From positions 7,991,875-8,055,874 of the forward strand of contig CAMZMU010000069.1 in NCBI GenBank assembly GCA_947311845.1: a stretch of 64,000 nt of DNA, given 5' to 3'. Below, one piece after another: positions 10,923 through 22,849 of the stretch. A model generated the notes under the pieces. The model was not told the DNA's origin, did no database searches, and saw only the letters and a program-made list of their open reading frames with translations. The DNA comes from Poa pratensis. Its lineage: Eukaryota > Streptophyta > Magnoliopsida > Poales > Poaceae. The translations under genes and the position numbers were made by a program. Each line of letters starts with the position of its first letter. Position 1 is the first letter of the stretch.

Positions 10923-13900
10923 TGTGAGGACCCCTCAGGTTTACCAGTCCGAGGTGCCCACGTTATGTAAACAGATCACGATCCCAATGATCAGTGCATC
11001 GCGATCACATAACCAACATGGTATACAGAGTTACATCATCCAACTCGATTAGTACAAGACTTACATAAATGGTGGTCACACGACCAAGCCTGCAACCATC
11101 GTCACGCAGGACGGTATTAACCACTATATAGCAGAAGCTTTCGGCTAGCGTCGGCCCTCGTCACAACCGGACGCATTCCCACAGAGCAGTTGACCGGTGA
11201 CACTCAGTTGGCGTAGTCGTCGCCGTACTCCTCCTCTTCAGCGCAAACCTCCTCGTTGTAATCTGGACATTGGAATATCCAGGGACACAGCCATGAGTAC
11301 AATTACGTACTCGCAAAACCACCACCAGGCTTAAGTTTTCATGGTAATGCAATAAAAGCGTTTTTCGAAAACTGGGATAGCTGCTATATAAGACTATAGG
11401 GCTTAGTTTTCGTAAACGATGCTTTCAGACATAGAGAATACAACACCTCTATACCTTTGTTGAAAAAGACATTTGGAGATATAATTCTCCTTCTTCTAGA
11501 AATGGCAGAAACCATTCCCCCGTTTGGAAAACACTTTTGTAAAACTTTTTTTTCAAACACTAGGATAGGGATGCCCCTTTTTCCTTTCCGGGTTCCGACT
11601 GGTTGACTCCCCGAGACCAACCATCTTCTCCCAAATTCCGTACCTCCCAGGTACCTCTTTGATGTCTCCTTTCTCCGTTGCCGAAAACAGTTCTTTTTAA
11701 AACATAAAATGCCCATACGCCTAGATCGGTGGCCTTCCAACCGTCCATGACCGAGGACTCGGCTATTCGAATAGTTTTACACTCTGCAGAGGTTGTACAC
11801 TTTCACCACAAGACATGGACAGTCTGCCGTGGACAACCACGGACTGTACAGAGACAGCTTGCACCCATCAGACCGCCAATCCTAACTTCCACTATGTCGA
11901 TGCTAGTACCTCGGTCGACCTCCTCGATGGGTTTGCACCTCCCCGGCACCGAGTGACCTAGCCATTTGCAACCGGTTACCCCTAGTCTCACACCGCCATG
12001 ACAGGAGACCCACCGCTGCTTCCCGGTAGGGACTTTAACCCCACACTTTGCATGCCCAATTTTCCTTATTGCGGCATTCGGTTCAGGGGACTCGAACCCC
12101 GTCTAGCCATTTTGAGGCAAAGCGCGCACTAGCACCAACAAGCTTCCGAAAGGCCCCGTTCCCTTTTTGGAGTAATGTGGTTGTACTGTTAAAAATTGTC
12201 GGGCAAGATCTGCTAGGGCTGTACTTTGTTTTCCAAAAACATCTCTTTCTCCGACTGCTCCCAGCAGCTCGGGTTTTCGTAAGCACCCCCGATTTGCTCC
12301 CAGCATCTCGGGTTTTCGTAAACTTCTCCGGTTGCTCCCAGCATCTCGGGTTTTTCCTCCGAAAACATTTTTGTAAAAACCAGGTCCCCATCCTATAGTT
12401 TTGAGATGAGAGTATGGATATATATAACTAAATAAATTAATTTTCTTGATAGCGCCTTCAGTAAAAGGCTTCTCAAGTAAAGTCTTACTTTAATAAACCT
12501 ATTATAACTAGTAGATATCTTTTGGCCAAACAACAATTTTGAAAATAGTTTTTGGGTGGCAAGTCGCCACAAAAGAATTAAAACATGCATTATTTTATTT
12601 TGAAAACAAAACATGCTTGTAAAAATAATAGGATTTCAGTATAGTGGTGAGGTGGCTTGCCTTGCTCAGCAAAGTGTCCCTGATCTTGTTCTCCTTCGTA
12701 GACCGGTTCAGTTCCCACGTACTGCTCCTCCTCTCGTGGATCTAATATACCGAAAAGAAATAAACGGAACTACCGTCAATACTATGGATGCGGGTTGACA
12801 ACAATCTAAAGTAAGAAGACTATACAGCAAGCATTAACATACACATTACAACCTATGGATAAAATCATCTAAGACCAAACTATAAACAACAAGCCAAGCC
12901 ATTACATTAAGTGCAATTACTAGATAAAAACAAGCAACAACAATGTTTTTGCTCTACAAGGAAATACTTCAGACAAAAGTTAACTTTACTACATCTAAAC
13001 ACCAACCAGTAATAACATCCACACATCAAATCAAAAATAAGATCACACAAGTTTTTTGTTTGTAAAAAGGATTTGGTTTCCTTTTACCAACGAATAAGAC
13101 AGAAAACAACACTTCCACTAATTGAGCCACACAAGGGGTTTTATAAGTCCAAACATAACGAAAAACTAGGTTTGGGTTCTCTGTCATATCTACAAGCTAC
13201 CACACTTGGGTTTGCTCCAAAATTGAAATTAGGGAATTTACTAAAAATGCTCAAAGAGCTCACTGTACCTTTTTTAAAACACGAACGATTTTCGTTCTAG
13301 GCATCACATAACTATGGGGTAAAATTCTATGAAAGCTTACAACAAGGGCTGTCCAACAAAATTGGATTCACTATTTTTGGACACTTCTAGCTCGAGATAT
13401 TTCAAAAATACTATAAAATGCACTTTTTAGGGGTTTTAATGTACATCACAAAATATAAAATATTTTTATGCCACACTTGCTCTGCATGGTTAAGAAAACA
13501 CACAGGATTCCTACAAAATTTATTCCACAGCAAAAACCCTAATAGATCTACCACAAATTAATTAAACTAAACAACAATATTACACAAAAACTAAAATGGT
13601 AAAACCTAGAGAAAAAAAGGTCTACGGGCCAAGCTGGGCCAGATCCGGCCGTGGCCAGCACGGGGCTGGGCCGCAACGGGCCAGGCCGGCCCAACGCGTC
13701 GTCTCGCGCACGCTGGCGCGGGAAGACCGGTCAAAGACCGCGGCGTTCAAACGTGGCCGTCGATCTGGAGATCGACGGCCCTCCTTCATCGTCTCCGGCT
13801 CGTCGCGCGCATGGACGCGTCCGTGGGAGGGAAAGGGGCGCGGCGGCGGGATGCTCACCTAGGGCCTGCGCACGGCCAAGGGAGGGGGTGGAGTCGACGG

Positions 13901-15768
13901 AGGAGGCGATGGCGAGCTCGTGGAGGCCGTCAGGTACCGCATGCACGGCCAGAGTTCATGGCGAGGGCGGCGGCGTCTTCCATGGGTCGAGGTTGGGGCG
14001 GCGAACTCGGGCGGTCTCTGGACAAAAAGGGGAGAGGGGAGAGTTAGGTATTGAAGAGGGGAACTAGCTGGGCCAAGAATGGCGGAGAAACGTGGAGGGA
14101 GTCGCCGGCAAATGCAGCTCGATGCCGGCGGCCACCGAAACTCAACCTTCGTCTCTCGGAGCGTGGATAGCAAGAGCTTGGGCGGGGCTTCGTGGGGGAG
14201 GAGGGGGGATGTGGGTGCGTCGCTGAGAGGTGAAATGGGGCGAAGAGGTGGACGGGGGAGAGAGGGGCGGGTCGATGCCGGTTTTTCTCCTCATGGGTGT
14301 GGGGGAAAGAGGGAGCTTCGAGCATCGCCACTGGCTGGCGTGGGCGGTGGAGAGGGGGACAGAGAGTGCGTGGTCGGAAGGGTGACATGTTTCGGCCAGT
14401 AGGGAGGGAGGGGGTGTGCCTCCATTGGCCACGGTGGAGGGAGGGGTGAGCTGAGTGGGCAGGGGTGTTTGGAGGGGGATGACAGGTGGGGTCGGCTTGG
14501 GGTGGAGCTGCACTGCTCCAGAGAGCCGTTGGAAACAAAAGAGAGAGGTTTTAAGAGAGGTTTTGATGAAATAAGAGAAAAGGAAAAAGGTTAATTTGAT
14601 GCCAGGTTTTGCAATAAACATTAAGGAATCAGAGTTGCAATTGTGGTTGAGGAAAATATTGCAAGCAAAGAGCAAATGATGGTGAAGAGAGGTATGCAAG
14701 TGCATTGTCAAAAAGAGTTAGGGAATGCTTAAGAAGAGAGAAGTAAAAGTGGATATAATAACTGATCGAAATGGTCACTAATTTGGTTAGCTCTAAAACC
14801 CTAGATGGTTAGGAGATCAAACAAGGTATTAAAAGAAAACCACACGTAGGTTTTGAAAGTAAAGATGACAAGGTCTCACTTGGTCAAAAAGCATGTCGAC
14901 AAAGACCTAGGGTTTTGCTTAACATGGAGCCCTTGTTTTGCTAAGTTATAACAAGCATGAAGATCACCAAATTTAAGTTGACCTCGCAAAAAATTGTATT
15001 TGAGTTACTACCAAAGGATGCCACCCTAGCTAATAAGTTCAAGCAAAGAGATGGGCTCACACCACCCAACCATAAATATATGGTTGGCTCATTAATGCAC
15101 TTGCTCATTTTCAAGTCACATAATTCCATCATAAGCAAAAAGGTTCACACATACAAGCAAATTGATCAAATAACCAAACTTGGGGATTAAACAAATATAT
15201 ACTTTCTGAGGTGGTGATCAATACCATAATGACAAGGTTTTGAAGAAAGAAGGTTAGACCATTCCCTAGTAATTGTTTCCAAAGAAATATTGAATTAGGA
15301 GTTTTTGAAATAAGAGTTGCTAAGACTAGCAACACATTAAACTCCAAAATAATTTAGGACTTATTATTTGGTCCTTTATAGTGTTGCAAACATATAGCTT
15401 TTGGAAATAATTTTATTTCCTCAGATGAAAGGTCTTTGGGTAGATACTAAGATCAGAACATCAAGGTAAAAGAAGTTGGGTAAAAAAAATAAGATAGGAG
15501 AAGATTTTATGGACTATTTTACTTGTCATTACGTTGATCACACGGGTCATATTATAACTAGGTCGAACTCCAAGGTTGATAATTAGAGAGGTCATCAACA
15601 CTCACACAGACCACAACAAGTCAAACAGTGCAAATATGGGTGAAACACATCCATAAACAATACAACTCAAAAAGTTTTTGTTGGTTCCAAATTTTGGGTC
15701 TTAATTAATTAACTTTTTCTTGCTTCCAAAATTTGGGACGTTTTGCTTCCAAAATTTGGGACGTTACA
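10923..15768 (-). mobile_element. 4.85-kb solo LTR with 5-bp target duplication AACTG
   Basis: The segment begins TGTGAGGACC and ends GACGTTACA on the + strand, i.e. TG...CA termini, and is flanked by AACTG on both sides (10918-10922 and 15769-15773). Removing it restores the Athila-like protease frame, so both boundaries are exact. At 4846 bp with no gag or pol it is a solo LTR of a long-LTR (LARD-like) family. The minus orientation is inferred from the TGTAACGTCCC end and an exon-like GC-rich tract with donor GTGAGC (minus strand, near 13860). The right end has a direct repeat of TTGCTTCCAAAATTTGGGAC. Overlapping open frames at 13596-14540 on both strands are GC-rich and I do not regard them as genes. 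The remainder is AT-rich non-coding sequence. Confidence 0.9.
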
Positions 15769-15773
15769 AACTG

Positions 15774-17516
15774 AAACTTCACATTCCCTTCTTTTGAATC
15801 AATGATAGCACCTGTAGTACGAAGAAAAGGTATTCCAAGAATAATTGGACTAGAGGTTTTATTCCCCATATCCATGATTAGAAAATCAACAGGCACAAAT
15901 GTCATATGTAACTCTACCAAAACATCACTTACTTTTCCTAAAGCATGTTTAATGGAATCATCAGCAAGTGCAAGTTCAATAGAGCATTTTTCTAGATTTT
16001 TTAATTCAAGTACTTCATATAGTTCTTTAGATTAAACAGAGACACTAGATCCTAGATCAAGTATAGCATGGTGTGTCTCTTTTCCAATGGTTACTAGGAC
16101 TTTGAGAATCCATACATCCCCAAGATTAGGTGGTATCATAGCCTCTTGGTTGTACCTAGCAATCTTTTCTTTTAACACATGATTAGCAATATAAGAACCA
16201 AAACCTGCTTGGTTAACATTAATAGAAGGATCACTTGCAAATTTTTGTAAGATAGATATTAGTTCATGCAAGCTACAATTCTCTAAGTCAAGCAATGGAT
16301 CCTTTACTTCACTAAGCATTTTAACTTCTTCAACTTTCTTCTCTTTCGCAACCATAATAGTTTCCTTAGCAATTCTCTCTTGCTCATGAATATGTTCCCA
16401 AGATTTATTCATAACCTCTTGACAATATTTAATTGTTTCCTCATGTTTTTGAGCTATAATGGTGTTCTTTAATGAGGAAACTTCCTTAGTGAGCTGATCT
16501 ACCTTTTCAAACAACGAGTCTTGTTTTTCAAACTTAGATATAAATTCCTTATTAAGCTCCTTTTGAGTAGATATAAATGATCTAATGGTGTTTTCCAAAT
16601 CACTAGAAACATTACTACTAGTGGCATATTTGTTTGGCACATATGGGGGTTTATTATAAGAGTTATAATTGTTGTTACCATACCCATTATTACCATAGTT
16701 CCTAATGAAGTTGACATCAATATTTTCAGGATTATTACCAACTAGTTCTTGCAAAGGCACATTTTCAATATTTTGTTTATTAATGAAAGCAAGAATAGTA
16801 TCCATTTTAGATGACAAATCATTTGTTTCTTCTATGGAGTTCACTTTCTTAGAAGGATTAGGTGCTCTATCAGTATGACATTGACTATAATTCTGCAAAA
16901 TGCTCTCCATTATGTTCTTAGCTTCTACTATAGTTTTTCCCATAAAAGCACCTCCAGCAGCAGAATCAAGAATATTTCTAGATATGTAATTTAGACTGTT
17001 GTAAAAAGAGTGTAATATGGTCCATTTGTTGACCCCATGTGATGGAAAAGTTCTAAGCATAAGTTTAATCCTATCCCAAGCCATAGCAACATGTTCGTTT
17101 TCATTTTGCCTAAAAGAAAGAATGTTGTTTCTGTTTTGCAAAATTTTAACAGGAGGATAGTATTTCTTAATGAAAGATTCTTTTAAATCATCCCAAGTTT
17201 TAATGCTATCAATAAATAATGAATGCAGCCACTCTTTAGCTTTTCCTCTAAGTGAGAAAGGAAATAACTTTAGTTTTAAAATATCACTTTCCACATTTTT
17301 AAATTTCTGCATGTCACATATTTCAACAAAATCATGAAGATGCATAGAGGCATCTTCCATAACACTACCGCCAAATTGTTCCCTAGTTATCAAGTTCAAC
17401 AAACTAGGACTTACTTCATAACTCTCAGAATTTATCTTAGGTGTGGCAATGGGCCTAGCAATAAATTGATCATTTGGAGTATTTGTGTAATCACACAACT
17501 TAGTTCTTTCTCCCAT
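15774..17516 (-). pseudogene. Athila-like gag and aspartic protease
   Basis: The frame starts with MGERTKLCDY at 17516. The retrotransposon gag core lies at residues ~90-160 (LKLFPFSLRGKAKEWLHSL, then WDDLKESFIKKYYPP), followed by an Asn/Tyr/Gly-rich stretch (NYGNNGYGNNNYNSY) and a coiled-coil segment. The protease starts near residue 485 with AILDLGSSVSV, where D-L-G is the active-site variant of this group. A TAA at 16032-16034 interrupts it, but the same frame goes on (LYEVLELKNLEK, then ILGIPFLRTTGAIIDS) to the solo-LTR insertion at 15773. One stop and one insertion therefore disable it. Gag would form the particle; the protease would mature it. Confidence 0.88.
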
Positions 17517-17707
17517 TTTAGCAAGTTTTTATGTGTTTTTTAATTTTTATGCAAAACTGAAAATAAATATGCAAGACAATGACAAAACAAAATAAATTGC
17601 TTTGAAGGTAAAGATGGATAAGATGATGCTCACGTAGGTGCAACCTCCCCAAGCTTAGGTGTTAGCACAAGTTGGTGATGAACTTGACTTGGTGAGATAT
17701 CCTTGGA

Positions 17708-17889
17708 TAAACCGGCACCAGAAAACAGAGCTAGTGCAGGGGACCCTTGGATAAACCTTTCAGCAATGATTCCCCGGCAACGGCGCCAGAAAACAGTCCT
17801 GATACCCAATGATGCTACTATGACGGGCGCGTAGTTGACGAGGGAATCTCGATGCGGTGTTGCTTCTTCGCTCCCCGGCAACGGCGCTA
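17708..17889 (-). other. triplicated primer-binding-site region
   Basis: Read on the minus strand, TGGCGCCGTTGCCGGGGA at 17788-17771 matches the 3' end of plant tRNA-Asp, the usual primer of Athila-like elements. A second copy with one change (TAGCGCC...) is at 17889-17872, and a degenerate third (TGGTGCCGG) at about 17720-17712. All three are preceded by CTGTTTTCT. The 101-bp spacing of the first two suggests a local tandem duplication. Which copy abuts the LTR end is not certain. Confidence 0.7.
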
Positions 17890-19610
17890 GAAAACAGTCT
17901 TGATGGCCCTTCACGTAGTTACCTGCGTGAAAAGTAAATGAGTTAGGTTGAGACTCCAAGTGCAGAGTGTGTAGTAAGTGGAAGACGTGTTTTCCCCACG
18001 AGGGTGACTCGAGGGTTTAATATCGAACTCTCGGGGAATCAGTAGTGAAGATTTATCTTTCCTATCCTTCTTTTGGTTACCTACAAAACAAAGTAAATGT
18101 TTTGGTCCTCAACCTCACCTAGTGGTTGTCAAGCACAAGGTGTGAGAATGATATCAAGATAATATGCAATGCAAACAAGAAATAAATATGCAATGGTGGT
18201 AAATAAATATGCAAGGATGGTGGTAGTAATGATAAATGATATTTTTGGGTTTTATATGATGAATGCAAGATGTACAAGTGTTTTTGTATTTTCGGATTTT
18301 TAAATGGCAGAAAATGGAAAAGTGGTAAAAGTGGTTGGAAAGGTGTTTCTTATGATTAAAAATGGACCGGAGTTCATGGTTTCACAAATGCACTCTCTCT
18401 TTAATAAAGTGGTAGACAATGGAACACTAGAGTTGACATGTGAGATTGCAACACAACAGTTTAATGACAAGTTATAATTATATGGGCATCACGTCCTAAC
18501 ATAGAGACCTTTTGGTTATTAGTCTCTCTTATACTCCACCAAGATGCAAACTAAATCATAACACCTCAGTAATTAAGATAACTCGAGTATAGCAATAAGT
18601 ATCATGACATGAAGTTAACACAAGAACATGCTAGATCTAGTCATGGAGTAGTGGCAATGGTCACACCCACATCTCCGGTAGCATGGTATTTCTTTTTATC
18701 CCTAGTGAGGCAACAAAGTAAGGTAAAGATACTCAAGTGGAGCGCGGAACTTTCTCTCACGTTCACCGCACTAGCCACCCCCCGTTACTCCAACTAATGC
18801 ACACGTTTCCCCTCACGCGCTCTCATAAACAAGCTTGATCATGACAAGTAAATAAGAACGGGGTACATAATATGCATCTACTTTCATAACTGAAACAAAA
18901 CCATTGCAATCTTAAACATATATTAACTCATAAAAAGATCCACCACAAAGGTATTACATAGATGACCGTAATCATGTTCAGCAGCTCATACGGTACTAAT
19001 TAGTGAAGCTCGAGAGAGAGAGAGATACATAAGTTACTTCCACAAACCCATAGTCCAGAGGTGGACTACTCCCTCTTCATCATGGAGACGGTGGAGAAGT
19101 CGTTGGAGAAGATGGAGACCACGCCGGCAGCGCCCCGCCGGAGTTTTCCCCCTCCAATCTGCAACTCCAGGTCTCTGTTTCGGTGTTTCTGTGTTTCTGC
19201 GGCGCTCCTTCCAGAGAACGTCGGGGGACTATTTTTATAGGCGTTTTTAGGTCAAAACGGAGTCGGTGGAGGAAAGATCGACGGTAGTGGAGCTCCGAGG
19301 CCCAAAAGGAGGGGTCCCACGTGGCCAGGTACAGGGCCGCGTGGGCCCACCTATCTTGGCCCTCAGGCCTCCTCTTGTTTGCTTCCTTCACTCCCACACT
19401 TTGTTCCTTCCAAAAAATGATGCTCGTAAATTTTCAGATCATTTGGACGTCGTTTGGGTCCCTGAAACATTAAAATATAGAAATAGGGTTTTCTGCCTGC
19501 GCAGGGTTAATTCCATAAAAAATAGGAAACATATCAAATATTCCCAAAATCATTATAAAACAGTGATATAACCCTTATATGATGCAAATATGACTGGAAT
19601 ATAAGTAAAA
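17890..19610 (-). repeat. LTR of the Athila-like element (minus strand)
   Basis: This segment lies on the far side of the primer site from gag and has a TATA box (19239-19230) in a CpG-rich setting, as LTR U3/R regions do. It has a short GA repeat (GAGAGAGAGAGA near 19011). The right end is not defined by a clean TG and TSD; sequence similarity to an LTR fades before the LINE at ~19650. No coding function is seen. Confidence 0.6.
19230..19239 (-). promoter_or_regulatory. TATA box of the Athila-like LTR
   Basis: TATAAAAATA on the minus strand is followed by a GC-rich leader (CCCCCGACG) about 20-30 bp on. Transcription would run leftwards towards the primer site and gag. Confidence 0.6.
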
Positions 19611-19649
19611 ATAATGCAAAGTTCATGTATGCATTTTACATGCATCTGT

Positions 19650-21332
19650 AAGCAAGGACTGTGTGCTGTCAAACTAGATATGCACAAAGCTTATGACAGG
19701 GTTGAATGCAAATTTTTGAAGACAATGATGATTAAATTGGGTTTTCATACAAGATGGATAGATCTTATGATGGAGTGTGTCTCATCGGTTAGATATCGGG
19801 TACGGTTCAATTCTTTTGAAACTAATCAATTTGTACCAACAAGGGCCTTAAGGCAAGGGGACCCCCTATTCCCTTACCTTTTCTTAATATGCTCAAAGGG
19901 ATTATCAAGCTTGATGTCTCATGTAGAGGAGGAGGGTACTCTCTCGGGTATTAAGGTATGCCGAGATGCACCCTCGGTTTCTCATCGTATTTTTGCCGAT
20001 GATTCACTCATCTTGATGAATGCTGATGGTACTAATGCTAAGGAATCACATTGGTCTTCGTCGGGGCAATTGGTGAGTGTTGGTAAATCAAGTGTCTTCT
20101 TTAGTCCGAATAAAAGAGTGGAGGATAGGGTGGAGGTATGTACAACCCTGGACATAGTGACAGAAGCAATTTCGGACAAGTACTTGGTCTACCATCCATA
20201 GTGGGAGCAGGAAGGAGTGATTGTTTTAAGTACTTGGTGGAAAGAGTACAAAAGATTATTAATGGATGGAAGGAAAAAAACTCTTTCAATGGGAGGAAAA
20301 GAAGTTCTTCTAAAAGCAGTGTCACAAGCTATATCAACTTTTGCGATGTCTATATTCAAAATTCCGAAAAACATTTGTAAAGGAATAACGGATGCAATCT
20401 CGCAATTTTGGTCGGGTGATGATGTCAATGACAAGAAGATGCACTGGTTCGCTTGGTGGAAATTATGTGTTACTAAGAAAAGAGGAGGATTGGGGTTCCG
20501 AGATCCTCATTGTTTCAATTTGGCAATGTTAGCTAAGTAGGTTTGGTGCCTTCTCTGCAAACCTGAGTGAAAACCTGAGTCTCTATGTGCGAGAGTTCTG
20601 CGAGGTAAATATTACCCTGATGGGAGATTGTTGGAAGCAAAAATGAATAGTGGAGCATCATTTACTTGGCAGAGTTTATTGGCGGGAATACAAACCTTTA
20701 ACAGAGGCTGCATCTGGCGGGTAGGTGATGGTACTCAAATTAATATTTGCTCCGATCCATGGATACCTAACCGTGTAGATGCAAAAATTGTTACACCAAG
20801 AAATAGTAGAATCTTGACCAAGGTTGAAGAGCTAATAAGCCCAATTACAGGAGCATGGGATGAGCAACTGATTCGTGAGAACTTCTTTGTGATTGATGTT
20901 AATAGAATTCTCTCTATTCTACCTACACATGGGATTGATGCTAATGAGATTACAGGAGCTTGCAACAATCCAATATCATATGCCATTGATGCTAATGAGA
21001 TTGGACGCTCAAAGATAATTATCCAGTCTGACTATTTGCAGGTGATTGAAACACTTCAGTCCGGCTGTTTTCCGTCCACTACGGCGGCTGCTTTATTTGA
21101 TGACATCTACGTTCAGGCTTTGAGTTTTTCAGCGTGCGAGTTTAGCTTTTGTAATAGGGAAGCAAATGCTGTTGCAGATGGTTTATCGAGAGAGACGGAA
21201 CTTCTCCCGCATTTTTGGGTAGATGATCCACCAAATTTTTAGCTTCCTTGTTAATTGACGATGTATCTATTATTTGATTAATAAAGCTCACACCAGGACG
21301 GAGTCCTGGTGTTTCCCTCAACAAAAAAAAAA
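19650..21332 (+). pseudogene. 5'-truncated LINE with reverse transcriptase and RNase H
   Basis: From about 19650 the frame reads as a plant LINE (L1/RIL-type) reverse transcriptase: VKLDMHKAYDRVE, then ALRQGDPLFPYLFLICSKG, and the catalytic FADD near 19993. A deletion removes material after NADGTNAKE. The frame changes near 20200 and again near 20535; thumb-region motifs (LSMGGKEVLLKAVSQAI, then KKRGGLGFRD) follow. Another deletion near 20940 joins it to a C-terminal RNase H (IIIQSDYLQVIETLQSG, then NREANAVADGLSR). The 3' end has AATAAA at 21280, a perfect stem-loop at 21290-21312 and a ten-base A tail at 21323-21332. No convincing target duplication was found. Confidence 0.85.
21290..21312 (+). 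other. LINE 3'-terminal stem-loop
   Basis: ACACCAGGAC, loop GGA, GTCCTGGTGT: a perfect 10-bp stem 10 bases before the A tail. In several LINE families a 3' hairpin is what the reverse transcriptase recognises. Confidence 0.7.
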
Positions 21333-22849
21333 CGTCTGCACTTGGATGCCATTCCATTGACGGTTGCGCTCAGAAATATATATTCACCCACTGCTTCGTT
21401 GGTAGCTAACCGTGAAACCGACAGTAATATGTGCCGATCTCGTGATAAACATTTTTTTTCTTTCCATGTTTTGTAGTCTTTCGTTATATTTTATAGTCGG
21501 TTGTTGTCCAACGAATATATTCACGTCACTCGTAGTGATTTACGATTTTTCTCCATGAAGGAGGCCATTTCGATAGTTCGAAGATGCGCCGCCCTTGTTT
21601 CCATGTTCTAGCGTGATTTTTAAGCACATTCAGATCAAGAGTGTAGCCAGCTCATGGAGAATGTAGGGTGTGTGACACCATGGATGGTCTGACGGAAGCT
21701 TTCTGTCGTCTAGGAAAGGAAAATCGGAAGAAGATAGAAATAGTGGTCTAGACTTGGTTTCTGGGCTTAAATGAAATGGCCCATCAATTGGTGTCTCATG
21801 CACGTTTAACTGAAAAGGCCCATCAGTTGGTGCTCACGTATGTAAATTTTTATTTACCTGCGCATGTAGCTTCCTTTTTTTTACGTATTCGCCCAAAAAA
21901 GTGACTTCCTATTCACTTGGAAAGCGGTAGAAAAAACAATTCACTTAGAAAACACAATGTCGAGGCGTCGAGCACCGCACGCACTATTCATGCTGGCGAA
22001 GAAAATCGTACGAGTGTTTCAAGCGGGAGGGAGTCCATGATAGTTTCTACTAAGTCTTTTTAAGCTTTCTCTTGTCCATAATAGTTGTATTTAATGGACC
22101 CTGAAAACCAAATATTTTTTGGAACATTCTTTTGTTGAGTACTCTAACTTTTCGCCCCGACTAACCTTAATTTCTGGGTCCTCCACTAGTGTGTCTCTAG
22201 GCTAAAGCATGTAGCCCTCTAGGAGTGTAGTGCTAGGTACTCGTGCCACGAGTTAGGCCAGGAGGTCGCCTGATGCCCATCCTATGAGCTCCTCGGCCAC
22301 TAACTCCAAAGGAGGGAAGGTTGCTAGCTGCAGTCACGACGAATAGGCTAATCTCTGAAAATGGGCTAGCTTCGCCAATGTCATGATAATTAGGGCCCCA
22401 TTGATTCATACAAAAATGGAGGAAATTTTCCTTGGTAACACTATTCTCCATTTGATTCATAGTGTGGAGCATAGGAAAATCATAAATTCTTGTCGTTGTT
22501 TAGGTTTCATAGGGGAAAGCAAAAGAATTCTACAGTCCACTCAAACTCTTTTTTTACATACCAATGCACAAAGAAGAAGTAAAAGCCATAGCTGAGCAAT
22601 CATGCTATAATCTCACCATGGCATTTGTTTAAAGCTTGATTGATTATGCTTTTATGATATTTCTGTCATTTTCTTATTCGTACAAAACTACCGGAGGTAG
22701 TTTCCGGTAGCTCCCGTTGAAAATTATTTGTGCCGTTCGATTTAGAATCTACTCACCTAAATTATTTCAGCCGTCCAAGCATTGAAACAAAAATTAAGAT
22801 AATTAATCAGGGGTACTATAGTCATTTGTTCATGAACAGAGGAACAGGT
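21333..22849. other. intergenic, no gene recognised
   Basis: AT-rich sequence without a supported reading frame. A stretch from about 22390 (TTAGGGCCCCATTGATTCAT) has the look of one end of a Tourist/hAT-type MITE, but I could not find a matching second end. Near 22690 there is a short inverted repeat around CTACCGG/CCGGTAG. Confidence 0.4.

Larger units (their letters stand above)
15769..19610 (-). mobile_element. Athila-like Ty3/gypsy element, 5' part (LTR, primer site, gag, protease)
   Basis: Reading leftwards on the minus strand: an LTR with a TATA box, a tRNA-Asp-type primer-site region, gag from 17516, then protease. Pol continues only as the 47-bp island at 10876. The outer (right) LTR end is not clearly visible; the sequence becomes LINE near 19650, so the element may be truncated there. 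Family assignment rests on the gag N-terminus, the DLGSS protease motif and the KFQFPHKK motif. Confidence 0.8.

Noticed and set aside
13596..14711. Long overlapping open frames on both strands within the 4.85-kb solo LTR
   Set aside because: They lie in a GC-rich block, overlap in several frames, have Arg/Pro/Ala-rich compositional sequence and no family motif. LTR boundaries and the TSD explain the segment.
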